From: Acinetobacter sp. ASP199
Lineage (GTDB): Bacteria > Pseudomonadota > Gammaproteobacteria > Pseudomonadales > Moraxellaceae
Assembly: GCF_022700675.1 (NCBI RefSeq)
Contig: NZ_CP062182.1
Coordinates: 1,488,001 to 1,552,000 of the forward strand
Direction of reading: 5' to 3'
DNA length: 64,000 bases
The position numbers were made by a program, and so were the translations under genes. The notes under the pieces are model-generated. The model saw only the letters and a program-made list of their open reading frames with translations. It did not search any database and had not been told where the DNA came from. Numbering within the stretch: position 1 is the first letter of the stretch; the number at the start of each line of letters is the position of its first letter. Positions 26,848 through 35,289 of the stretch are shown here, one piece after another.

Positions 26848-27792
26848 ATGAGTTACGTTGCACGTGAACTCAGTCAAAGAAATAAACTGCTGTTTGGCTT
26901 GGGGTCTTTTTTAATACCAATTCTGATCTGGTGTGCGGTCAGCTATTTGCCATTTATCTGGCATCCACAAGTTCAGATTACCGATTCCGGTAGTACGACC
27001 TATTTACAGGTCGATAGCCGTATTGATAAGAATACCTTTTTCTCAGCCGCACAGTCCGCAGTAGATCAAGGTCTTTCCCCACCACAAGGCATTCTGGTCA
27101 ATCCGATTTATTTGCCAGCACCGCATGAAGTTGCACAGGCGCTAGTAACTGCCTTCACTACACCACCTGCTCAGGCCAATGCACTCTGGTTCCATGAAAG
27201 CCTGTGGCACAGTATCAAGCTAGTCTTCACAGCCTTCTTTATTTCATCTCTGATTGGTGTTCCACTTGGTATTTTATGTGGTTTCTCCAATAAGCTGTCT
27301 CAACTCACAGAACCCTTTGTTGAATTCTTCCGTTATTTGCCTGCCCCTGCCTTTGGTGCACTTGCAGTTGCGATATTAGGAATCAATGATGCACCAAAAA
27401 TAGCCATCATTGTGATTGGAACCTTGTTCCAGCAAATCCTGATTATTGCCAATACAACCCGTTTGGTCGATCGTAGCCTGATTGAAGCCGGTTTTACCTT
27501 GGGCACCAATAAAATGAAAAGCCTGTTTCATGTGGTGATTCCAGCCGCATTTCCTGAAATTTACCGCAATCTGCGTGTCTTACTCGGCTGGGCCTGGACC
27601 TATTTAATCGTAGCTGAACTGATTGGCAGCACCTCCGGGATCACCTGGTTTATTACCCAACAAGCCCGTTACCAAAACTTCGACAATGTCTTTGCTGCAA
27701 TCTTAATTATTGGCGTCATTGGTCTGATCTGTGATGTGATCTTAATGAAATTAGGTCAACGCCTCTTTAAATGGAAACCAGGAGCGAACTAA
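26848..27792 (+). CDS. ABC transporter permease, nitrate/taurine-type (guanidine locus)
   Basis: A 314-residue permease of the SsuC/TauC/NrtB type, with an unusual N-terminal extension: a first helix (~20-40), then ~60 residues of probably periplasmic sequence before the core. The EAA loop reads EAGFTLGTNKMKSLFHVVIPAAFPE near residue 215. The start is the ATG with GAGGGG upstream. It is coupled to the ATPase gene (TAATG). Its gene neighbourhood (allophanate hydrolase, guanidine carboxylase) suggests uptake of guanidine or a related nitrogen compound. The cognate binding protein is encoded in the converging operon. Confidence 0.85.
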   Translation: MSYVARELSQRNKLLFGLGSFLIPILIWCAVSYLPFIWHPQVQITDSGSTTYLQVDSRIDKNTFFSAAQSAVDQGLSPPQGILVNPIYLPAPHEVAQALVTAFTTPPAQANALWFHESLWHSIKLVFTAFFISSLIGVPLGILCGFSNKLSQLTEPFVEFFRYLPAPAFGALAVAILGINDAPKIAIIVIGTLFQQILIIANTTRLVDRSLIEAGFTLGTNKMKSLFHVVIPAAFPEIYRNLRVLLGWAWTYLIVAELIGSTSGITWFITQQARYQNFDNVFAAILIIGVIGLICDVILMKLGQRLFKWKPGAN

Positions 27793-28673
27793 TGCACAAC
27801 ACCGAATTCAATGCCCGTGACTATTTTGACCATATTTATAGCCGTCCAGTGATTTTAGAGGCCAAACAATTAACCCAAAAATTCAGTCATGGCAAAACAG
27901 AACGTACCGTTTTAAATGCATTAGATCTAAAAATTCATAAACGCGAGTTTATCTGTGTAATTGGTCCTTCGGGTTGCGGAAAGTCCACTTTTAGCCGAGT
28001 GGTTGCAGGATTAGATCCCTATACAAGCGGAGAAATTTTAGTTGATGGTCAGCCGATCACCGGCCCAAGTCCTGAACGTGGCATGGTCTTCCAAGGCTAT
28101 ACTTTATTTCCATGGAAAACTGTCAAAGAAAATGTGATGTTTGGTCCCCAAATGAAAGGACACAGCAATTCAAGTGCTGAAGAGCAAGCACGAAATTGGA
28201 TCAATATTATTGGTCTGGAAAAATATGAAAACCAATATCCACATGAACTTTCTGGCGGGATGAAACAGCGAGTTGCGATTGCCCGCGCCTTGGTCAATGA
28301 ACCCAAAATTTTGCTAATGGATGAACCTTTTGGGGCTCTTGACCCACATACCCGCCAAAAAATGCAGCGCCACTTGATGGACCTGTGGAAAAACATTGAT
28401 ATCACCATCATTTTTGTAACACACGACATGGATGAAGCAATTTTATTGGCTGACCGTATTGTGGCACTCAAAGCCAATCCTGGCGAAATCAAAGAAATTA
28501 TTGAGGTGAATTTACCACGACCACGCCATCCGGACGTCATGCTTACTCCTGAATTTAAACAGTTAAGACAACATGTTGATCAATTGGTACATGCTGAGGA
28601 AGATGAACTGGATCCTGCTCTGGCAGATCTTCCATCCATTCCACGCATGACCAAAGTCAGCAGTCTTAAATAA
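27792..28673 (+). CDS. ABC transporter ATP-binding protein (guanidine locus)
   Basis: A 293-residue ATPase of the SsuB/TauB/NrtD type: Walker A GPSGCGKST, Q-loop VFQGYTLFPWKTV, signature LSGGMKQR, Walker B ILLMDEPFGALDPHTR and switch THDMDEA. The start overlaps the permease stop (TAATG) with GGAG upstream. The ~35-residue C-terminal tail after the core is acidic and not recognised. It forms an importer with the preceding permease. Confidence 0.9.
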   Translation: MHNTEFNARDYFDHIYSRPVILEAKQLTQKFSHGKTERTVLNALDLKIHKREFICVIGPSGCGKSTFSRVVAGLDPYTSGEILVDGQPITGPSPERGMVFQGYTLFPWKTVKENVMFGPQMKGHSNSSAEEQARNWINIIGLEKYENQYPHELSGGMKQRVAIARALVNEPKILLMDEPFGALDPHTRQKMQRHLMDLWKNIDITIIFVTHDMDEAILLADRIVALKANPGEIKEIIEVNLPRPRHPDVMLTPEFKQLRQHVDQLVHAEEDELDPALADLPSIPRMTKVSSLK

Positions 28674-28687
28674 TCAGGGGCCTCTAG

Positions 28688-29026
28688 ATGAGCATTGCTT
28701 ATATATATTTAACCATTGCTGTCATTTCAGAGGTCATTGCGACCTCTGCCCTGCATGCGTCGAAAGGTTTTACGGTTTGGCAACCGACCATGGTGACTTG
28801 TGTGGGCTACCTGATTGCCATCTATTTTTTATCTTTAACCATGAAAAGCATTCCAATGTGCATGACCTATGCCATGTGGTCAGGTGCAGGGATTGTCTTT
28901 ATCTCAAGCGTGGGCTGGATCTTCTTTAAGCAGCATTTAGATACTGCTGCAATGATTGGGATGGCTTTTATTGTATCTGGCATTTTTATTATTCAGGTTT
29001 TTTCACATAGCACACACATTTCATAG
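28688..29026 (+). CDS. Small multidrug resistance (SMR) family exporter
   Basis: A 112-residue four-helix protein with the essential Glu in SEVIATSALHASKGFT (Glu14) and AYAMWSGAG-like segment TYAMWSGAGIVFISS. The E-V-x-A pattern and overall sequence are nearer to EmrE/Qac exporters than to the guanidinium-specific Gdx subtype, which normally has a Trp after E-V-x. Position, 14 bases after the ABC ATPase in a guanidine locus, nevertheless suggests export of guanidinium or a substituted guanidine. Ribosome-binding site AGGGG precedes the ATG. Confidence 0.85.
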   Translation: MSIAYIYLTIAVISEVIATSALHASKGFTVWQPTMVTCVGYLIAIYFLSLTMKSIPMCMTYAMWSGAGIVFISSVGWIFFKQHLDTAAMIGMAFIVSGIFIIQVFSHSTHIS

Positions 29027-29043
29027 TCCCTGATTTCAAATAT

Positions 29044-29075
29044 AAAAAATCCCAAACAAAGGTTTGGGATTTTTT
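29044..29075. terminator. Bidirectional terminator between SMR and binding-protein genes
   Basis: Stem AAAAAATCCCAAAC / GTTTGGGATTTTTT with loop AAAG, placed between the two converging operons. Confidence 0.9.
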
Positions 29076-29084
29076 ATGTTCAGC

Positions 29085-30107
29085 TTATTTTAAACTTTCG
29101 ACCAAGGTCGGCACAATCAAACCGTCAACATCTTGCTTGGTAGTATATACGCCATTGGTGACGTTGAATTGATTGACATGATAACTTGATCCATAAATGG
29201 AATCGAAACCTGTGCCTTGACGAAAGACCTTTTTATTTGCTTCTAAATCAAGCAAATGCGTTCCGCCAATAAACTGTGCGTATTGTTTTGGATCGACTCC
29301 AACTTTATTGGCCATGATTTGCACAGCTTCATCATGTGTCGCAGGGTCCTGAATAAACTTGACCGTTTTGTCCCACACCTGAATGATTTTTTTCCATTCT
29401 TCTTGATGTGCCGCCAAGTGCGTCATGTTGACGGTTAAAGTGTCATAGATCAAACCTGATTTATCTTGAGAACTATAGATAATTTTTGAGCCTGCCACCG
29501 CTTTAAGCGCCTGGTTGGCCACCGGTTGCCATACCGCAATCGCCGCCACATCAGAGGTATTAAACACCTGTGGCAGTTCATTGGTCATCGAGTTGATTAA
29601 GGTCACGTCTGATGCTGCAATATTGGCATCCTCAAGGGCTGTCGAGAGTAACAAATGATCGACGAGACCTTTTTCAACTGCAATCTGTTTGCCTTTTAAA
29701 TCTTCAATGCGATTGATGCCATTTTTGGCAATAATGACATCATTACCAGCAGAATAATCCGTTGCCATAATCATGATACCTTTGGTACCACCTGAGGCAA
29801 TCACCAAGTTATCACCATTGGCAACTGAAATTGCGTCTAATTGATTGGCTGAAAATGCATTCATTGAAGCTGAATAGTCAAACCATTTAAATTCAACATT
29901 GACACCTGCTTCTTCGAACCATCCTTTTTCAATTGCCACTTGCCATGCCACCCAACCCGGCCAGTCGCTATACCCAATAGTGATTGGTTTGGTATTCACG
30001 CTTCCTTCAGCTTTATTTGAAGCTTCTGGGACTTTGGCAGTATTGTCACAGCCTGCCAATAAAATTGCTGTCAGTACAGATGCTGACAGGAAGGCTTTTT
30101 TAATCAT
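29085..30107 (-). CDS. ABC transporter substrate-binding lipoprotein (guanidine locus)
   Basis: A 340-residue NrtA/SsuA/TauA-type binding protein with a lipoprotein signal (ILLAGC, Cys near residue 19). The mature part begins KPITIGYSDWPGWVAWQVAIEKGWF, a pattern common to nitrate/taurine/amine-binding members. The start ATG overlaps the allophanate hydrolase stop (ATGA) with GGGGAAG upstream. It most likely feeds the permease/ATPase encoded on the opposite strand, an unusual split arrangement. Substrate is inferred from context. Confidence 0.85.
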   Translation of the reverse strand: MIKKAFLSASVLTAILLAGCDNTAKVPEASNKAEGSVNTKPITIGYSDWPGWVAWQVAIEKGWFEEAGVNVEFKWFDYSASMNAFSANQLDAISVANGDNLVIASGGTKGIMIMATDYSAGNDVIIAKNGINRIEDLKGKQIAVEKGLVDHLLLSTALEDANIAASDVTLINSMTNELPQVFNTSDVAAIAVWQPVANQALKAVAGSKIIYSSQDKSGLIYDTLTVNMTHLAAHQEEWKKIIQVWDKTVKFIQDPATHDEAVQIMANKVGVDPKQYAQFIGGTHLLDLEANKKVFRQGTGFDSIYGSSYHVNQFNVTNGVYTTKQDVDGLIVPTLVESLK

Positions 30108-31912
30108 CGTGTTACTTCCCCTATGCATTCACATTTAAATTTAGTGTTTGAAAGTTGTTTAGATTGAATAAAGGCACGCCATCCACCAAAATGACTGATG
30201 TCTGTGGCATCTTCTAAAGCATAACCTTCACAAATAAAGCCTTTGACCCATGTTCCATCGATCAATTGCACATTGCCGATACCGAGTGGTGCAGGCACTT
30301 CCGCCACAATGTCTCCAAATAACGCACGAGGTACATCCCAAACTTCGACTTCGATAGAATGACCTGTCCTGCTGAATTGCAGAGCTGGTTTTGGTGGCGT
30401 GGTATTTTTTAAAGCAAATAATGCGTAGTTTGCTGTTGTGCGGGTTTTTTGAACCAATGTGGCTTTACGTGTGGTGAGTTGGAAATTTAATGGCATCTGT
30501 GTCAGATGCGCACCGACTACAGCCAATTTCACACTATGCTCAGACTCGATGTTGGTTTGGCTGCCATAGTTTTGATCTGATGTACCAAGATGCAGTGCCA
30601 CAGCGCTTTGCCATGTTTGACCAAATTTTGCCAATGCCTGATCCATCCAAGCAGGTGCAATAAACGTCACACCACTTGGCAAGCCATCGGGACGAATGAT
30701 GTTTGGTAAAGCCAAAGCAGATAAATCGGCAAAGTTCACAAAGTTGGTATATGCGCCCATCTGGCTATTTTTCAGCAATGGGTCGGCTTCTACTTCAGCG
30801 ATGGTATAAACCGTGGGTGCTGTTGGTACCATGAATGCATCAAAAGGCTCAAGTAGCGTTTGAATCTGACGAGCCAATGCAGCACGCTCATATTCATCTT
30901 GCATTGCATCGACAGCGCTAAATTGATCTGCTTGAGAAATAATTTGGGCAATCACAGGATGGCATTGTTCAGCTTGTACTTTTTGTTGCACTGCAAAAGT
31001 CCGCTCAGCAACCCAAGATCGGTTATATAAAGCTGCTGCTAATGTTTTAAAGACTGTAAAATCAACTTCTTCAATCTGATATCCCAAGTCTTGCGCACGT
31101 TGAATTGCAATTTGAAAAGCCTGTTCAGATGCTGTATCCCCATAAAATTCCAACTGATCTGGAATGGCAATTTTAGCCTTAGAAAATTGTGTCGCTACAT
31201 TTTGAGGATGCTGACGTGAATAGTCGTCACTGACATCAAATCCTTGCATCAAATTTGCCGCTGTCCAAGCATCATCAACCGTCAACGCAAAGATTGAAAT
31301 CACATCTAAAGTTCGACAGGCAGGTACTAAACCTGTGGTTGAGAACCAACCTTTGGTGGGTTTCAAACCTACAATACTATTCAATCCCCCAGGTACACGA
31401 CCTGAACCTGCTGTGTCTGTACCGAGTGCAAATGGCACAAGTCCTTTAGCAACCACAACGGCTGACCCCGAGCTTGAACCACCACTGATATAGTCAGGAT
31501 TAAAGCTATTTTTTACCGCACCATAAGGTGAACGTACGCCGACCAAACCTGTTGCAAATTGATCTAAGTTGGTTTTTCCAACCACAATCGCCCCTGCTTG
31601 CTTTAATTTTGCAACCACGCTTGCATCTTGAGTCGCTAAATATGCCGCTTCTTTACATGCTGCCGTGGTATAAAATCCTGCCACATCAATATTGTCTTTT
31701 ACGGCGAAAGGTACGCCGTACAATGGCAATGTCGCAGCATCTTTTTGACGAAGTGCCTTAATTTGCGCTTGCAATTGTTCTGCTGATGCAATGGAAATCC
31801 ATGCATGATCTTCATTCGAAAAATTTTCGACATAGCTCACTAAGTCACAGAGCTGAAAGGTATGATTTTGATAAGCATTTTGCCAATCTTGAATCGTCCA
31901 GAGCTTTTGCAC
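30104..31912 (-). CDS. atzF: Allophanate hydrolase
   Basis: A 602-residue enzyme with an N-terminal amidase-signature domain (~1-440): catalytic Lys in VPFAVKDNID, and GGSSSGSAVVVAKGLVPFALGTDTAG-type Ser-Ser region. The C-terminal domain (~450-602, to DATDISHFGGWRAFIQS) matches AtzF-type hydrolases. It converts allophanate to two ammonia and two CO2. The GTG at 31912 is preferred because AGGAGG stands six bases before it; an ATG five codons earlier overlaps the regulator stop (ATGA) and contains that site. It completes the guanidine/urea carboxylase pathway encoded at 43.7-48.8 kb. Confidence 0.92.
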   Translation of the reverse strand: MQKLWTIQDWQNAYQNHTFQLCDLVSYVENFSNEDHAWISIASAEQLQAQIKALRQKDAATLPLYGVPFAVKDNIDVAGFYTTAACKEAAYLATQDASVVAKLKQAGAIVVGKTNLDQFATGLVGVRSPYGAVKNSFNPDYISGGSSSGSAVVVAKGLVPFALGTDTAGSGRVPGGLNSIVGLKPTKGWFSTTGLVPACRTLDVISIFALTVDDAWTAANLMQGFDVSDDYSRQHPQNVATQFSKAKIAIPDQLEFYGDTASEQAFQIAIQRAQDLGYQIEEVDFTVFKTLAAALYNRSWVAERTFAVQQKVQAEQCHPVIAQIISQADQFSAVDAMQDEYERAALARQIQTLLEPFDAFMVPTAPTVYTIAEVEADPLLKNSQMGAYTNFVNFADLSALALPNIIRPDGLPSGVTFIAPAWMDQALAKFGQTWQSAVALHLGTSDQNYGSQTNIESEHSVKLAVVGAHLTQMPLNFQLTTRKATLVQKTRTTANYALFALKNTTPPKPALQFSRTGHSIEVEVWDVPRALFGDIVAEVPAPLGIGNVQLIDGTWVKGFICEGYALEDATDISHFGGWRAFIQSKQLSNTKFKCECIGEVTR

Positions 31913-31923
31913 AGTAATCCTCC

Positions 31924-32367
31924 TCATGTATGTTCTGTGTTTTGGGGGATGGGAGGCATCACAGCATCCATAAGCTCTAGATGCCCTTTAATGACCCCTT
32001 TGAGTGCTTTAAATTGTTCGCTGATAACACGTAAATCAGAGCTTGCCCCTTGCATCAGCATCACTTGCATGACTTTGTCATCATCGAGTTGTATATGCAG
32101 CGAGCTGATCACTTGGCTTAAGTGTTGTTGTTGTAAATCAATGAGCTGAGCACGTAATGTTTTTAAACTTACGTCATATAACAAGGTTAAAGTGCCGACC
32201 ATCACTTCATCATGCGCAGCTAAATCATCAATGAGATGATGATTGATCATATCGACAATGGCTTGAGAGCGACTTTCATAATGCTGATCGACAATTTTCT
32301 GATCCATCGCATGAAGGGTATTTTCTGGCAAGGTAATGCTAATCCGAGCTAACTTTTGCTTAGCCAC
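31924..32367 (-). CDS. NikR-like ribbon-helix-helix regulator lacking most nickel ligands
   Basis: A 147-residue protein started at GTG (AAAGGA upstream). Residues ~6-45 form a ribbon-helix-helix DNA-binding domain (ARISITLPENTLHAMDQ, SRSQAIVDMI); residues ~52-132 match the NikR ACT-like metal-sensing domain (VGTLTLLYD, SSLHIQLDDD, KGVIKGHLELM). A gap-free hand alignment to E. coli NikR places Gln80 at His76, His91 at His87, Gln93 at His89 and Val99 at Cys95, so three of four nickel ligands are absent. It probably regulates the guanidine genes through three nearby GTATTA palindromes and may sense something other than nickel. Confidence 0.8.
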   Translation of the reverse strand: MAKQKLARISITLPENTLHAMDQKIVDQHYESRSQAIVDMINHHLIDDLAAHDEVMVGTLTLLYDVSLKTLRAQLIDLQQQHLSQVISSLHIQLDDDKVMQVMLMQGASSDLRVISEQFKALKGVIKGHLELMDAVMPPIPQNTEHT

Positions 32368-32479
32368 GGCGAGATTCCTTTGGTTGTTGTTTGATATATG
32401 CACCTGCACGAACACTCAAAAGTCCAATTAAAAATTGAACCCAAGGATGTGGTGCTTTTGTCTTTTTGGCAGTGTCCAT
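32360..32479 (-). CDS. 39-residue small protein overlapping the NikR-like gene
   Basis: An ATG with AGGAG six bases upstream opens a 39-codon frame ending 8 bases inside the start of the NikR-like gene. The peptide reads MDTAKKTKAPHPWVQFLIGL then a basic tail ending ESRRG, with one short hydrophobic segment (VQFLIGLLSV). The overlap suggests translational coupling to the regulator. I do not recognise a family. It is too short for standard gene calling and could be a leader peptide or a small membrane protein. Confidence 0.6.
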   Translation of the reverse strand: MDTAKKTKAPHPWVQFLIGLLSVRAGAYIKQQPKESRRG

Positions 32480-32497
32480 TCACATCTCCTGTTCCGA

Positions 32498-32525
32498 GTA
32501 TTACAAAATCAATATTTCGTATTAC
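32498..32525 (-). promoter_or_regulatory. NikR-like operator at the start of the regulator/allophanate operon
   Basis: GTATTA-N16-TATTAC, one mismatch from the perfect palindrome at 48944. It overlaps the predicted sigma-54 transcription start (~32523) and the 5' leader, consistent with autorepression. Confidence 0.55.
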
Positions 32526-32534
32526 CCAAGTAAA

Positions 32535-32550
32535 TGCAGAAAATGTGCCA
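32535..32550 (-). promoter_or_regulatory. Putative sigma-54 promoter of the NikR-like/atzF/binding protein operon
   Basis: Minus-strand TGGCACATTTTCTGCA has a perfect TGGCAC -24 element and GG-N10-GC spacing. The start predicted near 32523 lies ~45 bases before the 39-codon gene. Confidence 0.72.
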
Positions 32551-32873
32551 AAATTATTTTTTATCCCAAGATGATGATCAAAGAACATTTATTGTTAAGT
32601 AAATTTATTAAAAACAAATGTTTATATATTTTAATTATTTTATGAATGTCGCTCTTATTGCTCTGAATCATTGTTTAAAGGCAATAAAGCTATTTTTGAT
32701 GAACCAAGATGTCCTAAAGCCTAAAAAACGCTTAAAAAATGCGCCAAACCGAACCGTGCTTGATTTTTTTTAGCGCATTTTGGTTAAATTCATTTATGAT
32801 GGCGAAAAATGAATCATATCCGTTGAAGTGGAATGAATGTTTGAAAACAATAAAATGAGATGGATGTGTTGAT
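32551..32873. other. AT-rich divergent intergenic region
   Basis: The remaining spacer up to the metallopeptidase gene is AT-rich. The palindrome-like ATGCGCCAAACC...TAGCGCATTTTGGTT pair (32739-32785) is the only structure noticed; no further gene or strong promoter is evident by eye. Confidence 0.35.
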
Positions 32874-33980
32874 ATGAAATATTTTGCATGTGCTCAATGC
32901 AAAAATCAGGTGTTTTTCGAACATAGTATATGTGAACATTGCCAAATCACACTGGGTTATGCTGCTGTTGAAAAGGAAGTCGTTAGCTTCGAAAAAAAAT
33001 CTGATCAACTTTGGACTGCATTAAATCCAAATTTTCAAATCACCTCCTTTAAACCTTGTTATAACTACCTGCATTATCAAAGTTGTAATTGGGTGATTCC
33101 TGCTGACAGTGAGCAGATGTATTGTGAATCATGCCAACTGACACACATCATCCCTGACCTTTCAATCCCTCAAAATATTATTTATTGGGCACGCTTAGAA
33201 AAAGCCAAACGTCGTTTTTTATATTTGGCACAGCGCATGAATATGATGCCCCGCCCTAAACGCCATGATCAAGATGTCTATGGTTTGCGCTTTAATTTTT
33301 TAATGCCTGTCGATGGGCAACCCGTGATGACTGGTCATGCTTCAGGTTTAATTACCTTAAATGCCAGTGAAGCAGATGTTGTGCATCGTGAAACCACACG
33401 TGAAAGTATGGGTGAAAACTATCGCACGTTATTGGGACATTTTCGCCATGAAAGTGGGCATTATTATTTTGATGTGATGCAATATTTGCATCCTGAACTT
33501 TTAGAGGAGTTTAGACTGTATTTTGGTGATGAACGCCAAGATTATAGCGCTGCTTTAAATAGACATTATGAACAAGGTCCACCGCACAATTGGCAGGATA
33601 ATTTTATTAGCTCCTACGCTACAGCACATCCGTGGGAAGATTGGGCAGAAACGTGGGCGCATTATTTACATATGATGGAAACGCTAGAAACTGCTTATTA
33701 TGCAACGCTTCGAGTTGAAGGTAATGGTTCAACTTTAAAACCGATGGCATTTAAAGAAAGTCCAATTGGTGGGCAAGATTTTGAGCATATTTTAGAAAAT
33801 TGGATTACATTGACCTTTAATCTCAACGCCCTGAATCGCAGTATGGGTTTAGAAGATGCTTATCCATTTAAGTTGCCTGAAACCGTCAAAGATAAGTTAC
33901 GTTTCATTCATCGGCATGTTTTAGAAAAAGCATTTTCATCAAGAGAAACGCTAAGCACAAATTTATCCGTTCAGTCATAG
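32874..33980 (+). CDS. Zinc-ribbon putative zinc-binding metallopeptidase
   Basis: A 368-residue protein. The N-terminus has a zinc ribbon (CAQCKNQVFFEHSICEHC, Cys6/9/21/24), with a second Cys set near residues 60-85 (CNWV...CESC). The central RHESGHYYFDVM supplies an HExxH-like HESGH motif (~residues 197-201), and WEDWAETWAHYLHM is the conserved downstream helix. This is the arrangement of the DUF2248 zinc-ribbon/putative metallopeptidase family. Substrate unknown and cytoplasmic by sequence. It stands alone between the guanidine genes and the amidohydrolase. Confidence 0.8.
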   Translation: MKYFACAQCKNQVFFEHSICEHCQITLGYAAVEKEVVSFEKKSDQLWTALNPNFQITSFKPCYNYLHYQSCNWVIPADSEQMYCESCQLTHIIPDLSIPQNIIYWARLEKAKRRFLYLAQRMNMMPRPKRHDQDVYGLRFNFLMPVDGQPVMTGHASGLITLNASEADVVHRETTRESMGENYRTLLGHFRHESGHYYFDVMQYLHPELLEEFRLYFGDERQDYSAALNRHYEQGPPHNWQDNFISSYATAHPWEDWAETWAHYLHMMETLETAYYATLRVEGNGSTLKPMAFKESPIGGQDFEHILENWITLTFNLNALNRSMGLEDAYPFKLPETVKDKLRFIHRHVLEKAFSSRETLSTNLSVQS

Positions 33981-34038
33981 CACCTGATGATTCATGGTTG
34001 TATTGAACTAGATTTTGCAAAACACCGATTGAATCTGC

Positions 34039-35133
34039 CTAATTGAGATCTAAACGATAAAAATCAATCGCATTTTGAAGAAAAACTTTATGTAATGCAG
34101 CATCACCCAAAGGTGCAATTATTTCTATTGAACTTTGTAGCAAATCATCCATACGAACATTGCATTTATCCATTGGAAAATTAGAAGCATATATCACCCG
34201 ATCAATCCCAAAACATGCGATCACATGATCAACCAATGGTTGTAACATCGGCACAATTTCTTCAACTGTGGCTTGACGGTGACGTTCAAAATAACGATGC
34301 CCTAAAACAGGCATCATCAGACCTGAAAATTTGATATAGACATTTTTTAAACTGGATAAGTGAGTGATATGCTCTTTCCAATGCTGATAAATAATCTCAC
34401 GTTGAATTGCTGTTTTACCTGTCATTTTTCCTACAGCACCAAATAAACCTACAGGTGTCGCAAAATGATCCAACACAATACGCGTTTCAGGGAAATACTT
34501 GGCAAGCACAGTAATGTCATACAGTTGGTTTGAATAGACCCAAGCATCAAAACTCAAATCCAGCTCAGCAAGCGTTTCAAAACCTTTTAAAAATTGTGAG
34601 TTGGTATATAAATGTGGTTTTTCTTCCCACTTATAAACACCAGGATCGGCATGCCAAGCTGCCATTTTTCGAATACCTTTAAACACAGGACTACTCGCTT
34701 GGTGTGCCAATAAAATATTTTTAAAGCGAGGATCTCTAGGATCAGCTGCTGCAACAATACCTGCAAGCTGGATATGCTGTGCAGAAAAATCCAATTGTTG
34801 TATCCATTTGGTTTCTTCAACCACACCAAAACCCTCATGATGATGCCAATTGGCTTCAACATGAATGATGCCATCCACCTGATAATCGGCGAGATCCATC
34901 TTATAATCTGCGGGTAAATACGGTTTGAGGGCATATTGTGGATCGCCAACGGTATCTAAAAGCGACTTAGATTTGACCAAATTTACAGCCATCTGCATGA
35001 TTTTGGGATATTTTCCAAATAGCTTGACTAAGGTACCAGCAGCATGTGGTGTGGTATATGGATCCCACTGATGAATATGTGGATCAATGATCCCAAAATT
35101 TAATCTGGTTTTATTTTTCAACATCCTGTCCAT
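34039..35133 (-). CDS. Amidohydrolase family (amidohydro_2) hydrolase
   Basis: A 364-residue TIM-barrel metal-dependent hydrolase. The first strand carries the metal motif DPHIHQWDP (~residues 17-25), the His in GIIHVEANWHHHEG follows, then RIVLDHFATPVG, and the late YASNFPMDK includes the typical SNFP motif of the 2-pyrone-4,6-dicarboxylate lactonase/fucono-lactonase group. It probably hydrolyses a lactone or amide; substrate unknown. The first ATG is used, but no strong ribosome-binding site decides between it and Met4. Confidence 0.78.
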   Translation of the reverse strand: MDRMLKNKTRLNFGIIDPHIHQWDPYTTPHAAGTLVKLFGKYPKIMQMAVNLVKSKSLLDTVGDPQYALKPYLPADYKMDLADYQVDGIIHVEANWHHHEGFGVVEETKWIQQLDFSAQHIQLAGIVAAADPRDPRFKNILLAHQASSPVFKGIRKMAAWHADPGVYKWEEKPHLYTNSQFLKGFETLAELDLSFDAWVYSNQLYDITVLAKYFPETRIVLDHFATPVGLFGAVGKMTGKTAIQREIIYQHWKEHITHLSSLKNVYIKFSGLMMPVLGHRYFERHRQATVEEIVPMLQPLVDHVIACFGIDRVIYASNFPMDKCNVRMDDLLQSSIEIIAPLGDAALHKVFLQNAIDFYRLDLN

Positions 35134-35289
35134 GCTTTATTTATCGACTTATTTATAAATATGATGAATTACCATAAAATTCAAGAATAAAAAATGAGCA
35201 AAAACATCAATAGAAATGATATAAGGCTCGGTTATACTGTCGAAAATACAACCACCATGCTAGATACGATAATAATTTAGGATATTGAC

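Noticed and set aside
32349..32588. Minus-strand 79-codon open frame over the regulator promoter
   Set aside because: It overlaps the 39-codon gene in another frame and runs through the sigma-54 site and operator; no start signal.
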